DNA from: Benzoatithermus flavus
GTDB taxonomy: Bacteria; Pseudomonadota; Alphaproteobacteria; Geminicoccales; Geminicoccaceae
NCBI RefSeq assembly: GCF_037908215.1
Contig: NZ_JBBLZC010000002.1
Coordinates: 124,001 to 188,000 of the forward strand
Reading direction: 5' to 3'
Length of the DNA: 64,000 nucleotides
The notes below the pieces were generated by a model. It worked only from the letters and a program-made list of their open reading frames with translations, ran no database searches and was not told the origin of the DNA. This document shows, one piece after another, positions 45,171 through 54,296 of the stretch; the first letter of the stretch is position 1, and each line of letters starts with the position of its first letter. The position numbers were made by a program, and so were the translations under genes.

Positions 45171-47860
45171 GGCTCCGGCGGATCGAGATCGCGAACTTCA
45201 GGAAGCTCGCCGGCCCCGTGGTGCTGGACGAACTCGGGCCCGGCCTCGTCATCGTCTCGGGCGACAACGAGGAGGGCAAGTCCACCGTGCTCGCGGCGCT
45301 CAAGGCCGCCTTTTTCGAGCATCACACGGTGGGCGGCGCCATCAGGGAGGCCATGACCCCGCACGGCGGCGGCACGCCCGAGATCGCGGTCGAGTTCGAA
45401 TGCGGCTCGAGGCGCTACCGGCTGAGGAAGGCCTTCCGCCGCGGCGGCGTCCAGCTCGAGTGTGCGGAGCAACGCTGGAGCGACGACGCCGCCGAGCGCA
45501 TGCTCCAGGACATTCTCCGCTTCGAGCGGCGGCAGGGGCGGGGCGTGCCGAGGCCCGAGAACGCCGGGCTCCAGGCCCTGTTCTGGGTCGATCAGGCCAC
45601 CACCTTCCAGGGCTTCGAGCCGGTGGCGGGTGGCCGCGACCGGCTCGCCTCGGCGATCGCGGCCGAGGTCGGCGTGATCGCCGGCGGCGAGCGGGCCAAG
45701 ACGCTCATCATGCTCGTGCGCGAGCGGGTTGAGACGTTCTACACGCCAAGCCAGCAGCGGGAGACGGGTGCGCTCAGGGCCGCCGGCGAGCAGCTGAGGG
45801 TGCTCGAGGCGGAGCGGGAGCAGCTCGAGGCCAAGAGGCGCGACTACGAGGGACGGGTCGACCGGCTCGCCCGGCTGCGCGAGGAGCGCCGGCGCTTCAT
45901 CGAGCGGGACGACACGGGCCGTGTCCGGGCACGCCTCGACGAGGTGCGGCAGCGACTCGCCGCCTCGCAGGAGCTCGAGCGGAACGCCGGTCTCGCCGCC
46001 GAGAGCCTGAAGGCCGCTGCTGCCGAGCTCGCGCGCCACGAGGCGCGGCAGAGGTTGCGGCGCGATCTCGTCGACGAGGCGGGGCGGCTCGAGGCGCGGG
46101 CACGGGAAATCGGCCGGCGCGCCGAAGCGGCCGAGCGCGACCTCGACCTAGTCCGGCAGGTGCTCGTGGCTGCCCGTGGGGCCGAGGCGAGTGCTGCCGA
46201 CGCGCTCGCTCGCGCCGAGCAGGCCTGGGCCGGCGCACGGGACCGGCTGGCGGCGGCACGGCTGCGCGGCGAGACCCAGCGTCTGCACGAGGCGGTGGCA
46301 CGGGTCCGTGCGGCTCAGGAAGCGGCGGGCCGGGCGCGGGCCTTGGTGGAGGCGAGTCCGGCCACGGGCGAGGCACTCGCCCGCCTGCACGCCCTGCAGG
46401 CGCGCCGCGACGAGGCGCGGGCGAGGGTCGAGGCCGGCGCTACCCGCCTCGAGCTTCGCCCCGAGGGCGAGCGGCGGGCGATGCTGAACGGCGAGCCGGT
46501 CGATCCCGGATCGGCTTTGCGGCTGACCGGGCGGGCGGAACTCGTCCTCGAAGGGTTCGGTCGGCTGATCGTGGTGCCGGGTGGCGAGGATCTGGCCGAG
46601 CGCGAGCAGGCCTGCCGCGCGGCCGAGCAGGCGCTGGCACAGGCCCTCGCCCGGCTCGGCGCGGCGACGATGGCCGAGGCGGAGATCGCCGCCGAGCGCC
46701 GGCGCGAGGCCGAGGCCGAGCTGCGCTACCAGGAGAGTGCCGTGCGCAGCCTGCTCCAGGCTTTCGGCGCTCGCGGCGCGGACGAGCTGGTGGCCCGGCT
46801 CGCCGGCCGTCGCACCGAGCTCGAAGCGCTCGCCGAGCGCGTGCCCAAGGATACGGCACTGCCGTCGGAGGCCGAGCTCGAGGCCGAAGTGCGCAGCCGC
46901 GAGGCCGCACGCACGGAAGCCGCGGAACGGTTGCGCCGCGCGCGTACGAGCCTCGCCGAGGCCGAGGCCAGGGCGACCGAGGCGCTCGCGGCGAAGGCGC
47001 GGCTCGACGCCGAGCATCGGGCCGCAGCACGCCAGGCCGAGGAAGTGCTGGAGCGTCTGGCACTCGAGCGGGAGCAGATCGGCGACGAGCAGCTCGCCGC
47101 CCGGGTCGAGGAGGCGAGCCTGCGCCGGCGCGCCGCCGAGGAGAGCCATGCCGCTCTCGAGCGCCAGCTCCGCGGTATCGATCCCGAAGGGCTGCGCGAG
47201 CGTCTTAGCATCCTCGAGCGCGAGCTCGCCGCCCTCGAGAGCGAGGGACGGCGGTTTGATCGCGACATCCGCGACCTCGAGGTGGCGCTACGCGAGGCCG
47301 GGGCCGATGCTTGGGGCGAGCGCCTGGCCGAGCTCGAGGGCGAGATCGCGGCGGCCGTGGCCGAGCGTCGCCGGCTCGAACTCGAAGGCCGGGCCTGGCG
47401 GCTCCTGCTCGAGAAGCTCCAGGCCGCCGACCAGGAAGCGCGCGACGCACTCGTGGCGCCGATCGGCGAGCGCCTGCGGCCGCTCCTGCACCGGATCTTC
47501 CCGGGGGCGGAGCCCGTGCTCGATCCGGAGCGGCTGGCCCTGACTCATCTTCGCCGCGACGGGGTCGTGGAGGCGTTCGATCATCTGAGCATCGGTGCCC
47601 GCGAGCAGCTCGCCGTGCTCGTCCGGCTTGCCTTCGCCCGCCTGCTCAAGGAGCGGGAAGGCGAGGCCTCGTGCCTGATTCTGGACGATGCGCTGGTCTA
47701 TGCCGACGAGACGCGGTTCGAGGCGATGAAGGCGATCCTGCAGCGCGCGGCTGCGGATCTGCAAATCGTGGTTCTCACTTGCCGCCCGAGAGACTATTTC
47801 GGTCTGGAGGCGCGCTACCTTCGGCTCGAGGACTGCAGATCCGACCGCGTGGGTGGTTGA
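45167..47860 (+). CDS. SbcC/RecN-like coiled-coil ATPase without zinc hook (YhaN-like)
   Basis: 897 aa. N-terminal ATPase half with Walker A SGDNEEGKST (31-40), a long Arg/Glu/Ala-rich coiled coil from ~190 to ~760, and the C-terminal ATPase half with signature HLSIGAREQLAVLVRLAFARL (~805) and Walker B SCLILDDALVYADE (~836). At the apex (~428-466) there is no C-x-x-C zinc hook; instead a short beta-type segment (LRPEGERRAMLNG, GRAELVLEGFGRLIVVPGG) joins the coils. That fits YhaN-like rather than true SbcC. It overlaps the nuclease gene by 4 bp and should form an end-processing complex with it. Confidence 0.84.
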   Translation: MRLRRIEIANFRKLAGPVVLDELGPGLVIVSGDNEEGKSTVLAALKAAFFEHHTVGGAIREAMTPHGGGTPEIAVEFECGSRRYRLRKAFRRGGVQLECAEQRWSDDAAERMLQDILRFERRQGRGVPRPENAGLQALFWVDQATTFQGFEPVAGGRDRLASAIAAEVGVIAGGERAKTLIMLVRERVETFYTPSQQRETGALRAAGEQLRVLEAEREQLEAKRRDYEGRVDRLARLREERRRFIERDDTGRVRARLDEVRQRLAASQELERNAGLAAESLKAAAAELARHEARQRLRRDLVDEAGRLEARAREIGRRAEAAERDLDLVRQVLVAARGAEASAADALARAEQAWAGARDRLAAARLRGETQRLHEAVARVRAAQEAAGRARALVEASPATGEALARLHALQARRDEARARVEAGATRLELRPEGERRAMLNGEPVDPGSALRLTGRAELVLEGFGRLIVVPGGEDLAEREQACRAAEQALAQALARLGAATMAEAEIAAERRREAEAELRYQESAVRSLLQAFGARGADELVARLAGRRTELEALAERVPKDTALPSEAELEAEVRSREAARTEAAERLRRARTSLAEAEARATEALAAKARLDAEHRAAARQAEEVLERLALEREQIGDEQLAARVEEASLRRRAAEESHAALERQLRGIDPEGLRERLSILERELAALESEGRRFDRDIRDLEVALREAGADAWGERLAELEGEIAAAVAERRRLELEGRAWRLLLEKLQAADQEARDALVAPIGERLRPLLHRIFPGAEPVLDPERLALTHLRRDGVVEAFDHLSIGAREQLAVLVRLAFARLLKEREGEASCLILDDALVYADETRFEAMKAILQRAAADLQIVVLTCRPRDYFGLEARYLRLEDCRSDRVGG

Positions 47861-47948
47861 GCCTGGACCAGCCGATGCGGCGGGGCCATAAGGGCGCTGC
47901 CATAACGAACGAACTGGGGGACCGAGCGAGTTGGAGACAGCGCCGGTC

Positions 47949-48701
47949 ATGCGGATGGAGGAGCCCCACGCGGGCATCGTGGCCACGACGATCACCACGC
48001 CGGTGGTGGTGGTGCAGTTTCCCGACGTCTGGGGTCGGAACATCAGCCCGTTCGGCCTCAAGCTCGAGGCCTGGCTGCGGCTTGCCGACATCCCCTACAC
48101 CGTCCAGCCGAGCACCGAGCTCGGCAAGGCGCCGAAAGGGAAGCTGCCCTATATCCGCGACGATGGCCGCACGATCGGCGATACCACCCTCATCATCGAA
48201 CACCTGAAGGCGACGCGCGGCATCGATCCCGATGCGGGCCTGACGCCGCGCGAGCGGGCCGAGGCGCTGGCGCTCCAGCGCCTGCTCGAGGAGCATCTCT
48301 ACTTCGCGCTCCTCTACAGCCGCTGGATCGACGAGGCGGGCTGGGCCGTGCTCGAGCCTGTCCTCTTCGGCCGCGTGCCGCTCCCGGCCCGCCGGCTCGT
48401 GGCGCGCCACTATCGTCGCCGGATCCTGCGCACCCTGCAGCTCCAGGGCCTCGGCCGGCACCGGTCCGAGGAGATCTACGCCATGGCGCAGGCCGACCTG
48501 CAGGCTCTCGCCGATTTCCTCGGCGAACGGCCCTTCCTCATGGGCGAGCAGCTCACCACCATCGATGCCGTCGCCTACGGCTTTCTCGGCAACATCCTCT
48601 ACGTGCCGTTCGAGACCGAGCTCAAGCGGATCGCCGAGGGCTTCCCCTCGCTCGTCGCCTATTGCGAGGCGATGGAAGTGGGCCTCAAGGGCGAGGACTG
48701 A
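47949..48701 (+). CDS. Glutathione S-transferase-family protein, Faxc/metaxin-like
   Basis: 250 aa. N-terminal thioredoxin-like half begins VVVQFPDVWGRNISPFGLKLEAWLRLADIPYT, then KAPKGKLPYIRDDGRTIGDTTLIIEHL; the C-terminal helical half contains RPFLMGEQLTTIDAVAYGFLGNILYVP. This is the pattern of the Faxc-like GST group. Its substrate is not known. ATG at 47949 is used; a TTG at 47931 is possible. It is convergent with the DUF599 gene and overlaps its end by 17 bp. Confidence 0.85.
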   Translation: MRMEEPHAGIVATTITTPVVVVQFPDVWGRNISPFGLKLEAWLRLADIPYTVQPSTELGKAPKGKLPYIRDDGRTIGDTTLIIEHLKATRGIDPDAGLTPRERAEALALQRLLEEHLYFALLYSRWIDEAGWAVLEPVLFGRVPLPARRLVARHYRRRILRTLQLQGLGRHRSEEIYAMAQADLQALADFLGERPFLMGEQLTTIDAVAYGFLGNILYVPFETELKRIAEGFPSLVAYCEAMEVGLKGED

Positions 48702-49422
48702 GCTCGGGGGCTCCCGGGACCGCCTCGCCGACCCGGCCTACCGCCGTGAGCGTGTGGGACTTGAACTCGCGGCGATAGGCCACGAGCACGACGAGTGCCG
48801 TCAGCACCATGAACAGAAACGGCTGCAGGAACCAGCTCAGCGCGGCGAGCCCGAAATAGAAGGTGCGCATCGCCTTGTTGAAGTGTTCGGCGGCCCGGCT
48901 CGCGACTGCGGCGGCGCTCTCGGCATAGGTAAGGCTCTCGGTGCTCGCCGCTCTCGCCGGGGGCGGCGCTCCCCCGATCAGGATGGCGACGTAGTTGAAC
49001 TGCCGGAGCGACCAGGTGAACTTGAAGAAGGCGTAGACGAACACGACGACGAGGAGCAGCACCTTCAGCTCCCAGACCACGAGCGGGGTGTGGGCGACGA
49101 AGGGGAAGTCGGCCAGGACCTGCATCGCCTGCTCGCGCGCCCCCAGGATGGCGAGACAGCCGCCGACGATGAGGACGGCGCTGGAGGCGAAGAAGGCGTT
49201 GCTCTGGGTGAGCACCAGGAGCACCTGCAGGTCGGGGATGCGATTCTCACGGGTGAGCATGCGTCGCATCCACAAGCGCCGGTATTCGTGCATCCGGCTC
49301 ATCAGCGAGGAGCGGCTGCCGGGGGTTCCATCGGCGACGGCGGCGTAGCCGGCCCAGCACAGGACGAAAAAGATCGGGGCCAAGAGATCGGCCCAGCCGA
49401 TCGTCGCCAGAAGCTCCTGCAT
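48685..49422 (-). CDS. DUF599 family membrane protein
   Basis: 245 aa with four to five membrane helices (WADLLAPIFFVLCWAGYAAVA, SSAVLIVGGCLAILG, ELKVLLLVVVFVYAFFKFTW, YFGLAALSWFLQPFLFMVLTALVVLVAY) and the DUF599 core NRIPDLQVLLVLTQSNAFFASSA, FTWSLRQFNYVAILIG, NKAMRTFYFGLAALSW. Function unknown. Start at 49422 (MQELLATIGWADLL) is the family start; an upstream in-frame extension reads through the divergent gene's 5' region. Confidence 0.82.
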   Translation of the reverse strand: MQELLATIGWADLLAPIFFVLCWAGYAAVADGTPGSRSSLMSRMHEYRRLWMRRMLTRENRIPDLQVLLVLTQSNAFFASSAVLIVGGCLAILGAREQAMQVLADFPFVAHTPLVVWELKVLLLVVVFVYAFFKFTWSLRQFNYVAILIGGAPPPARAASTESLTYAESAAAVASRAAEHFNKAMRTFYFGLAALSWFLQPFLFMVLTALVVLVAYRREFKSHTLTAVGRVGEAVPGAPELSPRP

Positions 49423-49478
49423 CCCGCCCGGCCTCGCTGCTTGCGCGTCATCGCCCGTTCCCCTACCTCTCGTGAGCC

Positions 49479-50222
49479 ATGTCCAGAGCCCTTGCAAGAC
49501 GTCCGATCATCGGTGTCACTCTCGACAGTGAGCCGCCCGGTGGCTACTCGAAGCTGCCCTGGTATGCGCTCCGCGAGAACTACTGCGACATCGTCGCCCG
49601 TGCCGGCGGTGTGCCTATAGCGCTGCCGCACGAGCCCGATCTCGCCCGCGACTATCTCGATCTGATCCACGGCCTCGTCGTCACCGGCGGCGCCTTCGAC
49701 ATCGACCCCGCCCTCTACGGTGCGGGCGAGCGCCATGCGACCGTGACGCTGAAGGAGCGCCGCACGCGCTTCGAGTGGGCGATCACCGAGGGCGCCCTCG
49801 ACCGCGATCTGCCGATCCTCGGCATCTGCGGCGGCCAGCAGCTCCTCAACGTCGTCCTCGGCGGCACGCTCATCCAGCACATCCCGGATGCTGTGCCGGG
49901 CTGCCTTGCCCACGAGCAGCCGAACCCGCGCACCGAGCCCGGCCACGACGTCCTCGTCACCCCGGGAACGCTCCTGCATCGGATCACCGGTGCCGTGCGG
50001 CTACCGGTCAACAGCGCCCATCATCAGGCGGCCGAGCGGGTCGGTCCCGGCATCGTCGTGAGCGCCGTCGCCGAGGACGGGGTGATCGAGGCGATCGAGG
50101 ATCCGGACCGCACCTTCTGCCTCGGCGTCCAGTGGCACCCCGAATACGCGATCAGCCGGGGCGACACCGCCGTGATCGAGGCTTTCGTCGCCGCGGCGGC
50201 AGAACGGATGGGCGAACGGTGA
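49479..50222 (+). CDS. Gamma-glutamyl-GABA hydrolase-family class I glutamine amidotransferase (PuuD-like)
   Basis: 247 aa with the class I glutamine-amidotransferase triad: nucleophile Cys in ILGICGGQQLLNVVLGGTL and His/Glu in GVQWHPEYAI. The N-terminal RPIIGVTLDSEPPGGYSKLPWYALRENY and GLVVTGGAFDIDPALYG are typical of the PuuD-like group, which hydrolyses gamma-glutamyl amides. No polyamine genes adjoin it, so the substrate is open. Its TGA overlaps the GTG start of the pseudouridine synthase. Confidence 0.88.
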   Translation: MSRALARRPIIGVTLDSEPPGGYSKLPWYALRENYCDIVARAGGVPIALPHEPDLARDYLDLIHGLVVTGGAFDIDPALYGAGERHATVTLKERRTRFEWAITEGALDRDLPILGICGGQQLLNVVLGGTLIQHIPDAVPGCLAHEQPNPRTEPGHDVLVTPGTLLHRITGAVRLPVNSAHHQAAERVGPGIVVSAVAEDGVIEAIEDPDRTFCLGVQWHPEYAISRGDTAVIEAFVAAAAERMGER

Positions 50223-51040
50223 GCCAGTCACGGCGACGAGCACCCTCGCGCGAGAAGGGCGGAACCGGGACCGACCCGGATGCGGGCGAGCGGATCGCGA
50301 AGCTGATCGCGCGTGCGGGCTTGTGCTCGCGGCGTGAGGCCGAGGCCTGGATCGCCGAGCGTCGGGTCGCGGTGGATGGCATGGTGCTGACGAGCCCCGC
50401 CGTCCGGGTCCGCCCGGGCCAGCGGGTCACGGTGGACGGCAAGCTGCTTCCCGCTGCCGAGCCGACCCGCCTGTTCCGTTATCACAAGCCCAAGGGTGTC
50501 GTGACCGCCGCCCGCGACCCGGAAGGCCGGACCACCATCTACGACACCCTGCCCGAAGGCCTGCCGCGGCTCATGCCCGTGGGCCGGCTCGACATCAACT
50601 CCGAAGGGCTCCTCCTGCTCACGAACGACGGTGCCTTGAAGCGCCGGCTCGAGCTGCCGGCGACCGGCTGGCTCCGCCGCTACCGGGTGCGCGCCTTCGG
50701 CGAGGTCGACGAGCGCAGGCTCAAGGCGCTGGCCGACGGTGTCACGATCGAGGGCGTGGCCTACGGCCCGATCCAGGCCCGGCTCGATCGGATGCAGGGC
50801 GGCAATGCCTGGCTCACCGTGGCGCTGCGCGAGGGCAAGAACCGCGAGGTCCGGCGCGTGCTCGAGCATATCGGCCTCAAGGTCAACCGACTGATCCGTG
50901 TGGCCTACGGACCGTTCCAGCTCGGCAGCCTGCCCAAGCGTGCGGTCGAGGAGGTCTCGCCCAAGGTCCTGCGCGACCAGCTCGGCTCTCTCCTGGACCG
51001 CCCGTCGGCGCCGCCGCGTGCCGCGGCCTCCGACGCGTGA
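50219..51040 (+). CDS. rRNA pseudouridine synthase, RsuA/RluB family
   Basis: 273 aa. An S4 RNA-binding domain (RIAKLIARAGLCSRREAEAWI, RVAVDGMVLTSPAVRV) precedes the catalytic domain with Asp in MPVGRLDINSEGLLLLTNDG and the closing ALREGKNREVRRVLEHIGLKVNRLIRVAYGPFQLG. The S4 domain and length favour RluB (23S rRNA U2605) over RsuA, but this is not certain. Start is GTG at 50219 coupled to the upstream stop; the first 20 residues are basic and probably disordered. It overlaps rsmD by 4 bp, and the two rRNA-modifying genes are commonly adjacent in alphaproteobacteria. Confidence 0.9.
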   Translation: MSQSRRRAPSREKGGTGTDPDAGERIAKLIARAGLCSRREAEAWIAERRVAVDGMVLTSPAVRVRPGQRVTVDGKLLPAAEPTRLFRYHKPKGVVTAARDPEGRTTIYDTLPEGLPRLMPVGRLDINSEGLLLLTNDGALKRRLELPATGWLRRYRVRAFGEVDERRLKALADGVTIEGVAYGPIQARLDRMQGGNAWLTVALREGKNREVRRVLEHIGLKVNRLIRVAYGPFQLGSLPKRAVEEVSPKVLRDQLGSLLDRPSAPPRAAASDA

Positions 51041-51612
51041 GCCTGCGCATCATCGCCGGGCGGCACCGTGGCCGCCGCATCGAGACGCCCAAGGGGCTCG
51101 CCACCCGGCCGACGAGCGAGCGCGCCCGCGAGGCGCTGTTCAACATCCTCGAGCACGGGTCGCCGCCCCTTCGCGGCAGCCGGTTCCTCGACCTGTTCGC
51201 GGGCAGCGGCGCAGCCGGCCTCGAAGCGCTCTCGCGCGGTGCCGTCGAGGCGCTCATGATCGACCAGGCGAACGCCGCCGTCACGACGATCCGGGCCAAT
51301 ATCGAAGTGCTGGGCGAGAGGGAACGGGCGAAGGTGCTCCGCGCCGACGCCTGCCGGCTGGGTGCCGCACCCCATCCGTTCGACATCGCCTTTCTCGATC
51401 CGCCCTATGGCAGCGGCCTCCTCGTCCCGGCCCTCGAAGGTCTCCTCACGCAGGGCTGGCTGGCGTCCGAAGCCGCAATCGTCGCCGAAGTCGCCGCGCG
51501 CGAGCCGGTGACGCCGCCGCCGGGGTTCGTGATCCTCGACGAGCGCCGCTACGGGGCGGCGCGCTTCGTGTTCCTGCGCACAACAGCCGAATCCGGCCGC
51601 ACGCGCTTCTGA
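51037..51612 (+). CDS. rsmD: 16S rRNA (guanine966-N2)-methyltransferase RsmD
   Basis: 191 aa. RsmD motifs are complete: RIIAGRHRGRRIETPKGLATRPTSERAREALFNIL, SAM-binding FLDLFAGSGAAGLEALSRGA and catalytic FLDPPYGSGL. It methylates G966 of 16S rRNA during small-subunit assembly. GTG start at 51037, overlapping the pseudouridine synthase end by 4 bp. The C terminus is somewhat basic (TTAESGRTRF). Confidence 0.95.
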   Translation: MSLRIIAGRHRGRRIETPKGLATRPTSERAREALFNILEHGSPPLRGSRFLDLFAGSGAAGLEALSRGAVEALMIDQANAAVTTIRANIEVLGERERAKVLRADACRLGAAPHPFDIAFLDPPYGSGLLVPALEGLLTQGWLASEAAIVAEVAAREPVTPPPGFVILDERRYGAARFVFLRTTAESGRTRF

Positions 51613-51731
51613 GCCACGAGATTGGTGCGTTCGCGCCACGAGCGGCCATGCTCGCGGCCGATGGTACCGTGGCGCGATTGACCCGCCGCCACCTGGCCGC
51701 GGATACTACGCCCGTGCAGCTCTACCTGAGA

Positions 51732-52697
51732 ATGGACCCGCGGACGATGCGCAGCGCCTGTCGTCTTGCCCTCGCCATGCTCGTACTCGGCGGCCCGCCC
51801 GCCCTGGCGCAGAGCAGGCTCGCCATCCTCGCCCTCGACATGGCGCAGGAGACCACCGCCCGCGCCGCTCGCGCCGCCGAGTCCGCCGCCCTCGACAAAG
51901 GCTGGGAGGCCGCGCTCGTCGACGCACACGGCGATGTCGGCGCGCAGGGCAGGAGCCTCGAGACGCTCGTGCAGCAGCGCAGGACCGACGCCGTGCTGCT
52001 CGTCCGCACGCGCCCGGGCGAGCTGCGCCCGTCCCTCGAGGCGGCACGGAGCGCCCATGTTCCGGTGGTCTCGGTGATGTCCGGGGTCGATCCGCTCACG
52101 GCGCTCGACGTCACCGTGAACCAGTTCGAGATCGGGGCCCGAATCGGGGTCCATCTCCTGGGCCTCATGGGTTACGACGGCAAGCTTCTCGTGGAGCGGG
52201 CCACGAGCCAGCAGGACACCCGCATCCGCGGCCGGATGCTGGACCTGATCCTGAGCGAGTACCCCAGCGTCCACATCGCCGCGGACCTCGATGCCGATCC
52301 GGCCAGGAGCTCGCCGGACGCGCTGCGCGGCATCCTCGAGAGCTGGCTCGGCACCCAGCTCCAGGGGGGAGTCGAGGCGATCTGGACCGCCGTCGACAGC
52401 CAGGCCTTCGCCACCGACGACATCCTGCGCGCGAAGGGCGTGCGCCGTGACCAAGTGGTGCTCGCCACCGTCGACGGCGGCCAGGAATCGTTCCGACGCT
52501 TGCGCGATCCTGCGAGCCTGCTCGCGGCCACGGTCGTGATCCCTTACGAGCTCATGGGCGAGGCCGGCGTGGATGCGCTCGACGATCTTCTCGCCGGCAC
52601 GCCCAGGGAGCAGATCACGACCGGGCCGCAGATGTTCGTCGACACCGTCCTGGTCGACCGCGCCACCGTTCCGCCGGAGGACGAATGGCCGTGGTGA
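51732..52697 (+). CDS. Periplasmic sugar-binding-type protein (orphan)
   Basis: 321 aa. Signal peptide after a short N terminus (RSACRLALAMLVLGGPPALAQ-S), then a RbsB/LacI-type periplasmic binding fold: RLAILALDMAQETTARAARAAESAAL, VQQRRTDAVLLV, VPVVSVMSGVDP, NQFEIGARIGVHLLGLMG, EAIWTAVDSQAFATDDIL and VVLATVDGGQESF. Such proteins feed sugar ABC importers or sensor kinases. No permease or ATPase lies in this window, so the partner is unknown. I use the ATG at 51732; MRSAC at 51747 is an alternative. The open frame upstream of it is not coding. Confidence 0.72.
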   Translation: MDPRTMRSACRLALAMLVLGGPPALAQSRLAILALDMAQETTARAARAAESAALDKGWEAALVDAHGDVGAQGRSLETLVQQRRTDAVLLVRTRPGELRPSLEAARSAHVPVVSVMSGVDPLTALDVTVNQFEIGARIGVHLLGLMGYDGKLLVERATSQQDTRIRGRMLDLILSEYPSVHIAADLDADPARSSPDALRGILESWLGTQLQGGVEAIWTAVDSQAFATDDILRAKGVRRDQVVLATVDGGQESFRRLRDPASLLAATVVIPYELMGEAGVDALDDLLAGTPREQITTGPQMFVDTVLVDRATVPPEDEWPW

Positions 52698-53264
52698 TGC
52701 CGGGCGGAGGCGGAGAGGCTGCCACAGACCGCGCCGTCCCGGCTCGGCCGGAGAGCAGCCGAAGAAAAAACGGCCGGTTCGGAACCGGCCGCTCGAGGAA
52801 GATTCAGGGAGGCTGGATGCCCGGCCTGTCCGGCTGGGCAGTCCGGCTCTTGATATAGAGCGAGCTTGTGGCGCTTGACTCGAGGATGCGACACTATGTG
52901 TCGGAAGGCATGGCAAGAGCAAGGAACGGACGCCACGTGACGGCAGGGGCGTGGTCCGTCTTGCGCACGAGTGTCGGCGAGAGCGTGCCGCGAGCGGGTC
53001 GGCAGGAGTGTTCCCGCTCCGATCGTGACCGGTCTCGGCCCGGTCATCCGGCTTCCTGCCGCGCCGTCTGGATGGGGCCGGCTCGGAGGCCGGCCACGAC
53101 AGCGGGGAAGCGCTCCTCTCGACCCGCCTGAGGACGTCGCTGGTATCCTGCTCCGGAAATCTGCGCCGAAGCGATGGGGCCGAGGTGGAGAGCCGATGTC
53201 CTGCAGCCGCTCGACGCATGGGCGGTAGACGAGGCTTCGTCGCGCGCTTCGGAAGCGCGGCACC
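52698..53264. other. Intergenic region with a minus-strand terminator and possible small RNA
   Basis: 567 bp with no supported gene. It contains the minus-strand terminator at 52765-52791, a 15-bp palindrome CGACACTATGTGTCG (52889-52903), and on the minus strand TATATC near 52856-52851 that could be a -10. These could bound a minus-strand transcript of roughly 80-90 nt. No -35 was found. Confidence 0.35.
52765..52791 (-). terminator. Intrinsic terminator on the minus strand
   Basis: CGGCCGGTT (52771-52779), loop CGG, AACCGGCCG (52783-52791). On the minus strand the 9-bp stem is followed by TTTTTTCTTC, a textbook terminator. The nearest minus-strand gene ends 470 bp upstream of it (53265). 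Confidence 0.8.
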
Positions 53265-54026
53265 CTAGCCGAAGCGGATCGTCAGGCTGATGCCACGCCA
53301 CTGCAGCTCGCGCAGTAGGGCGAGCACGAAGCAGGCGATGCCTACCATCTCCAGCGTCTCCTCGATGATCGCCTCGATCTGGAACGGGTAGCTCATTCGC
53401 GGCCAGTGCTCGAGGATCTCGCTGCCGATCGCCTCGAGGCCGATCGCGCCTCCCAGGAAGATCACGCCGGCCAGGATGAAGAGCCGGGCCGTCTCGGGAC
53501 GGATCCTGAGCAGGAACGGCAGGAAGGCGAGGCCGACGAGGATGGCGCCGCCGCCGCCGACCAGCACCCAGGCGGCGGCGAAGCCGGGCTCGTGCAGCAC
53601 CCCGCGCACAGGACCATTGAAGAGCTCGTGGAGCGAGGCACCTTCGTCGAGCGCCAGAAGGACGAATCCCATGGCAAGGGCGGTCCAGTGATGGCGCAGG
53701 GGCGAAGCGCGCCGCCGCTCGTCGCGCGCCACCACCGCGAGCAGCGCCGCTGCCGCGAGCAGGCCCATGGTGCTCGCCATGGTCGGCACGTTGTTCTCGC
53801 GGTCGAGATCGAAGAGATGGCGCAGGCCGAACAGGTACTCGCGGTGGAAGCTGAGCGCCGCGACGACCACGATCGTGCCGGCAAGAGCGAGCAGGGCGAT
53901 GATGGCGAGATGCCAAGCGAACACCGTGGCCGGCCGCAGTCGCAGGTCGTCCGGCATCGCAGCCGTGCCGGCCGGCAGCTCGGATGCAGGTGGGACGGTG
54001 CCGTGGAACGGCGCAAGCAGCGTCAT
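53265..54026 (-). CDS. Hypothetical membrane protein with about six helices
   Basis: 253 aa, six predicted membrane helices (FAWHLAIIALLALAGTIVVVA, GLLAAAALLAVVA, WTALAMGFVLLALDE, AAAWVLVGGGGAILVGLAFLPF, RLFILAGVIFLGGAIGLEA, IACFVLALLREL). Acidic and His residues within or next to helices are conserved-looking (LDEGASLHELFNG, IEAIIEETLEMVG), which recalls ceramidase- or rhomboid-like membrane hydrolases, but I cannot assign it. I start at ATG 54026 (MTLLAPFHG). It stands alone. Confidence 0.6.
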   Translation of the reverse strand: MTLLAPFHGTVPPASELPAGTAAMPDDLRLRPATVFAWHLAIIALLALAGTIVVVAALSFHREYLFGLRHLFDLDRENNVPTMASTMGLLAAAALLAVVARDERRRASPLRHHWTALAMGFVLLALDEGASLHELFNGPVRGVLHEPGFAAAWVLVGGGGAILVGLAFLPFLLRIRPETARLFILAGVIFLGGAIGLEAIGSEILEHWPRMSYPFQIEAIIEETLEMVGIACFVLALLRELQWRGISLTIRFG

Positions 54027-54296
54027 GGTCGAAGGCCCTCGCAAGCACCGGTGGTGACCGCCACCGGATTATCACGAAGTGCCTGCGCAATCGTTGACGC
54101 GCCGCCGATGATCGCCGACCTCCGATATTCCGGTACAGACTGCCGCATTGCCGGGTCAGGCGGCATCTGCGATGAGAAAGCATCTGGAAAGAAGTTGGAC
54201 GACCGGCTGCGACGGGCCAGGCTCGCAGCAGCATGAGCCGATTGTCAGAGCCGGCCTCTCATTGTGGGGCACCTCAAGCGGATAGTGAGCAGGCTC

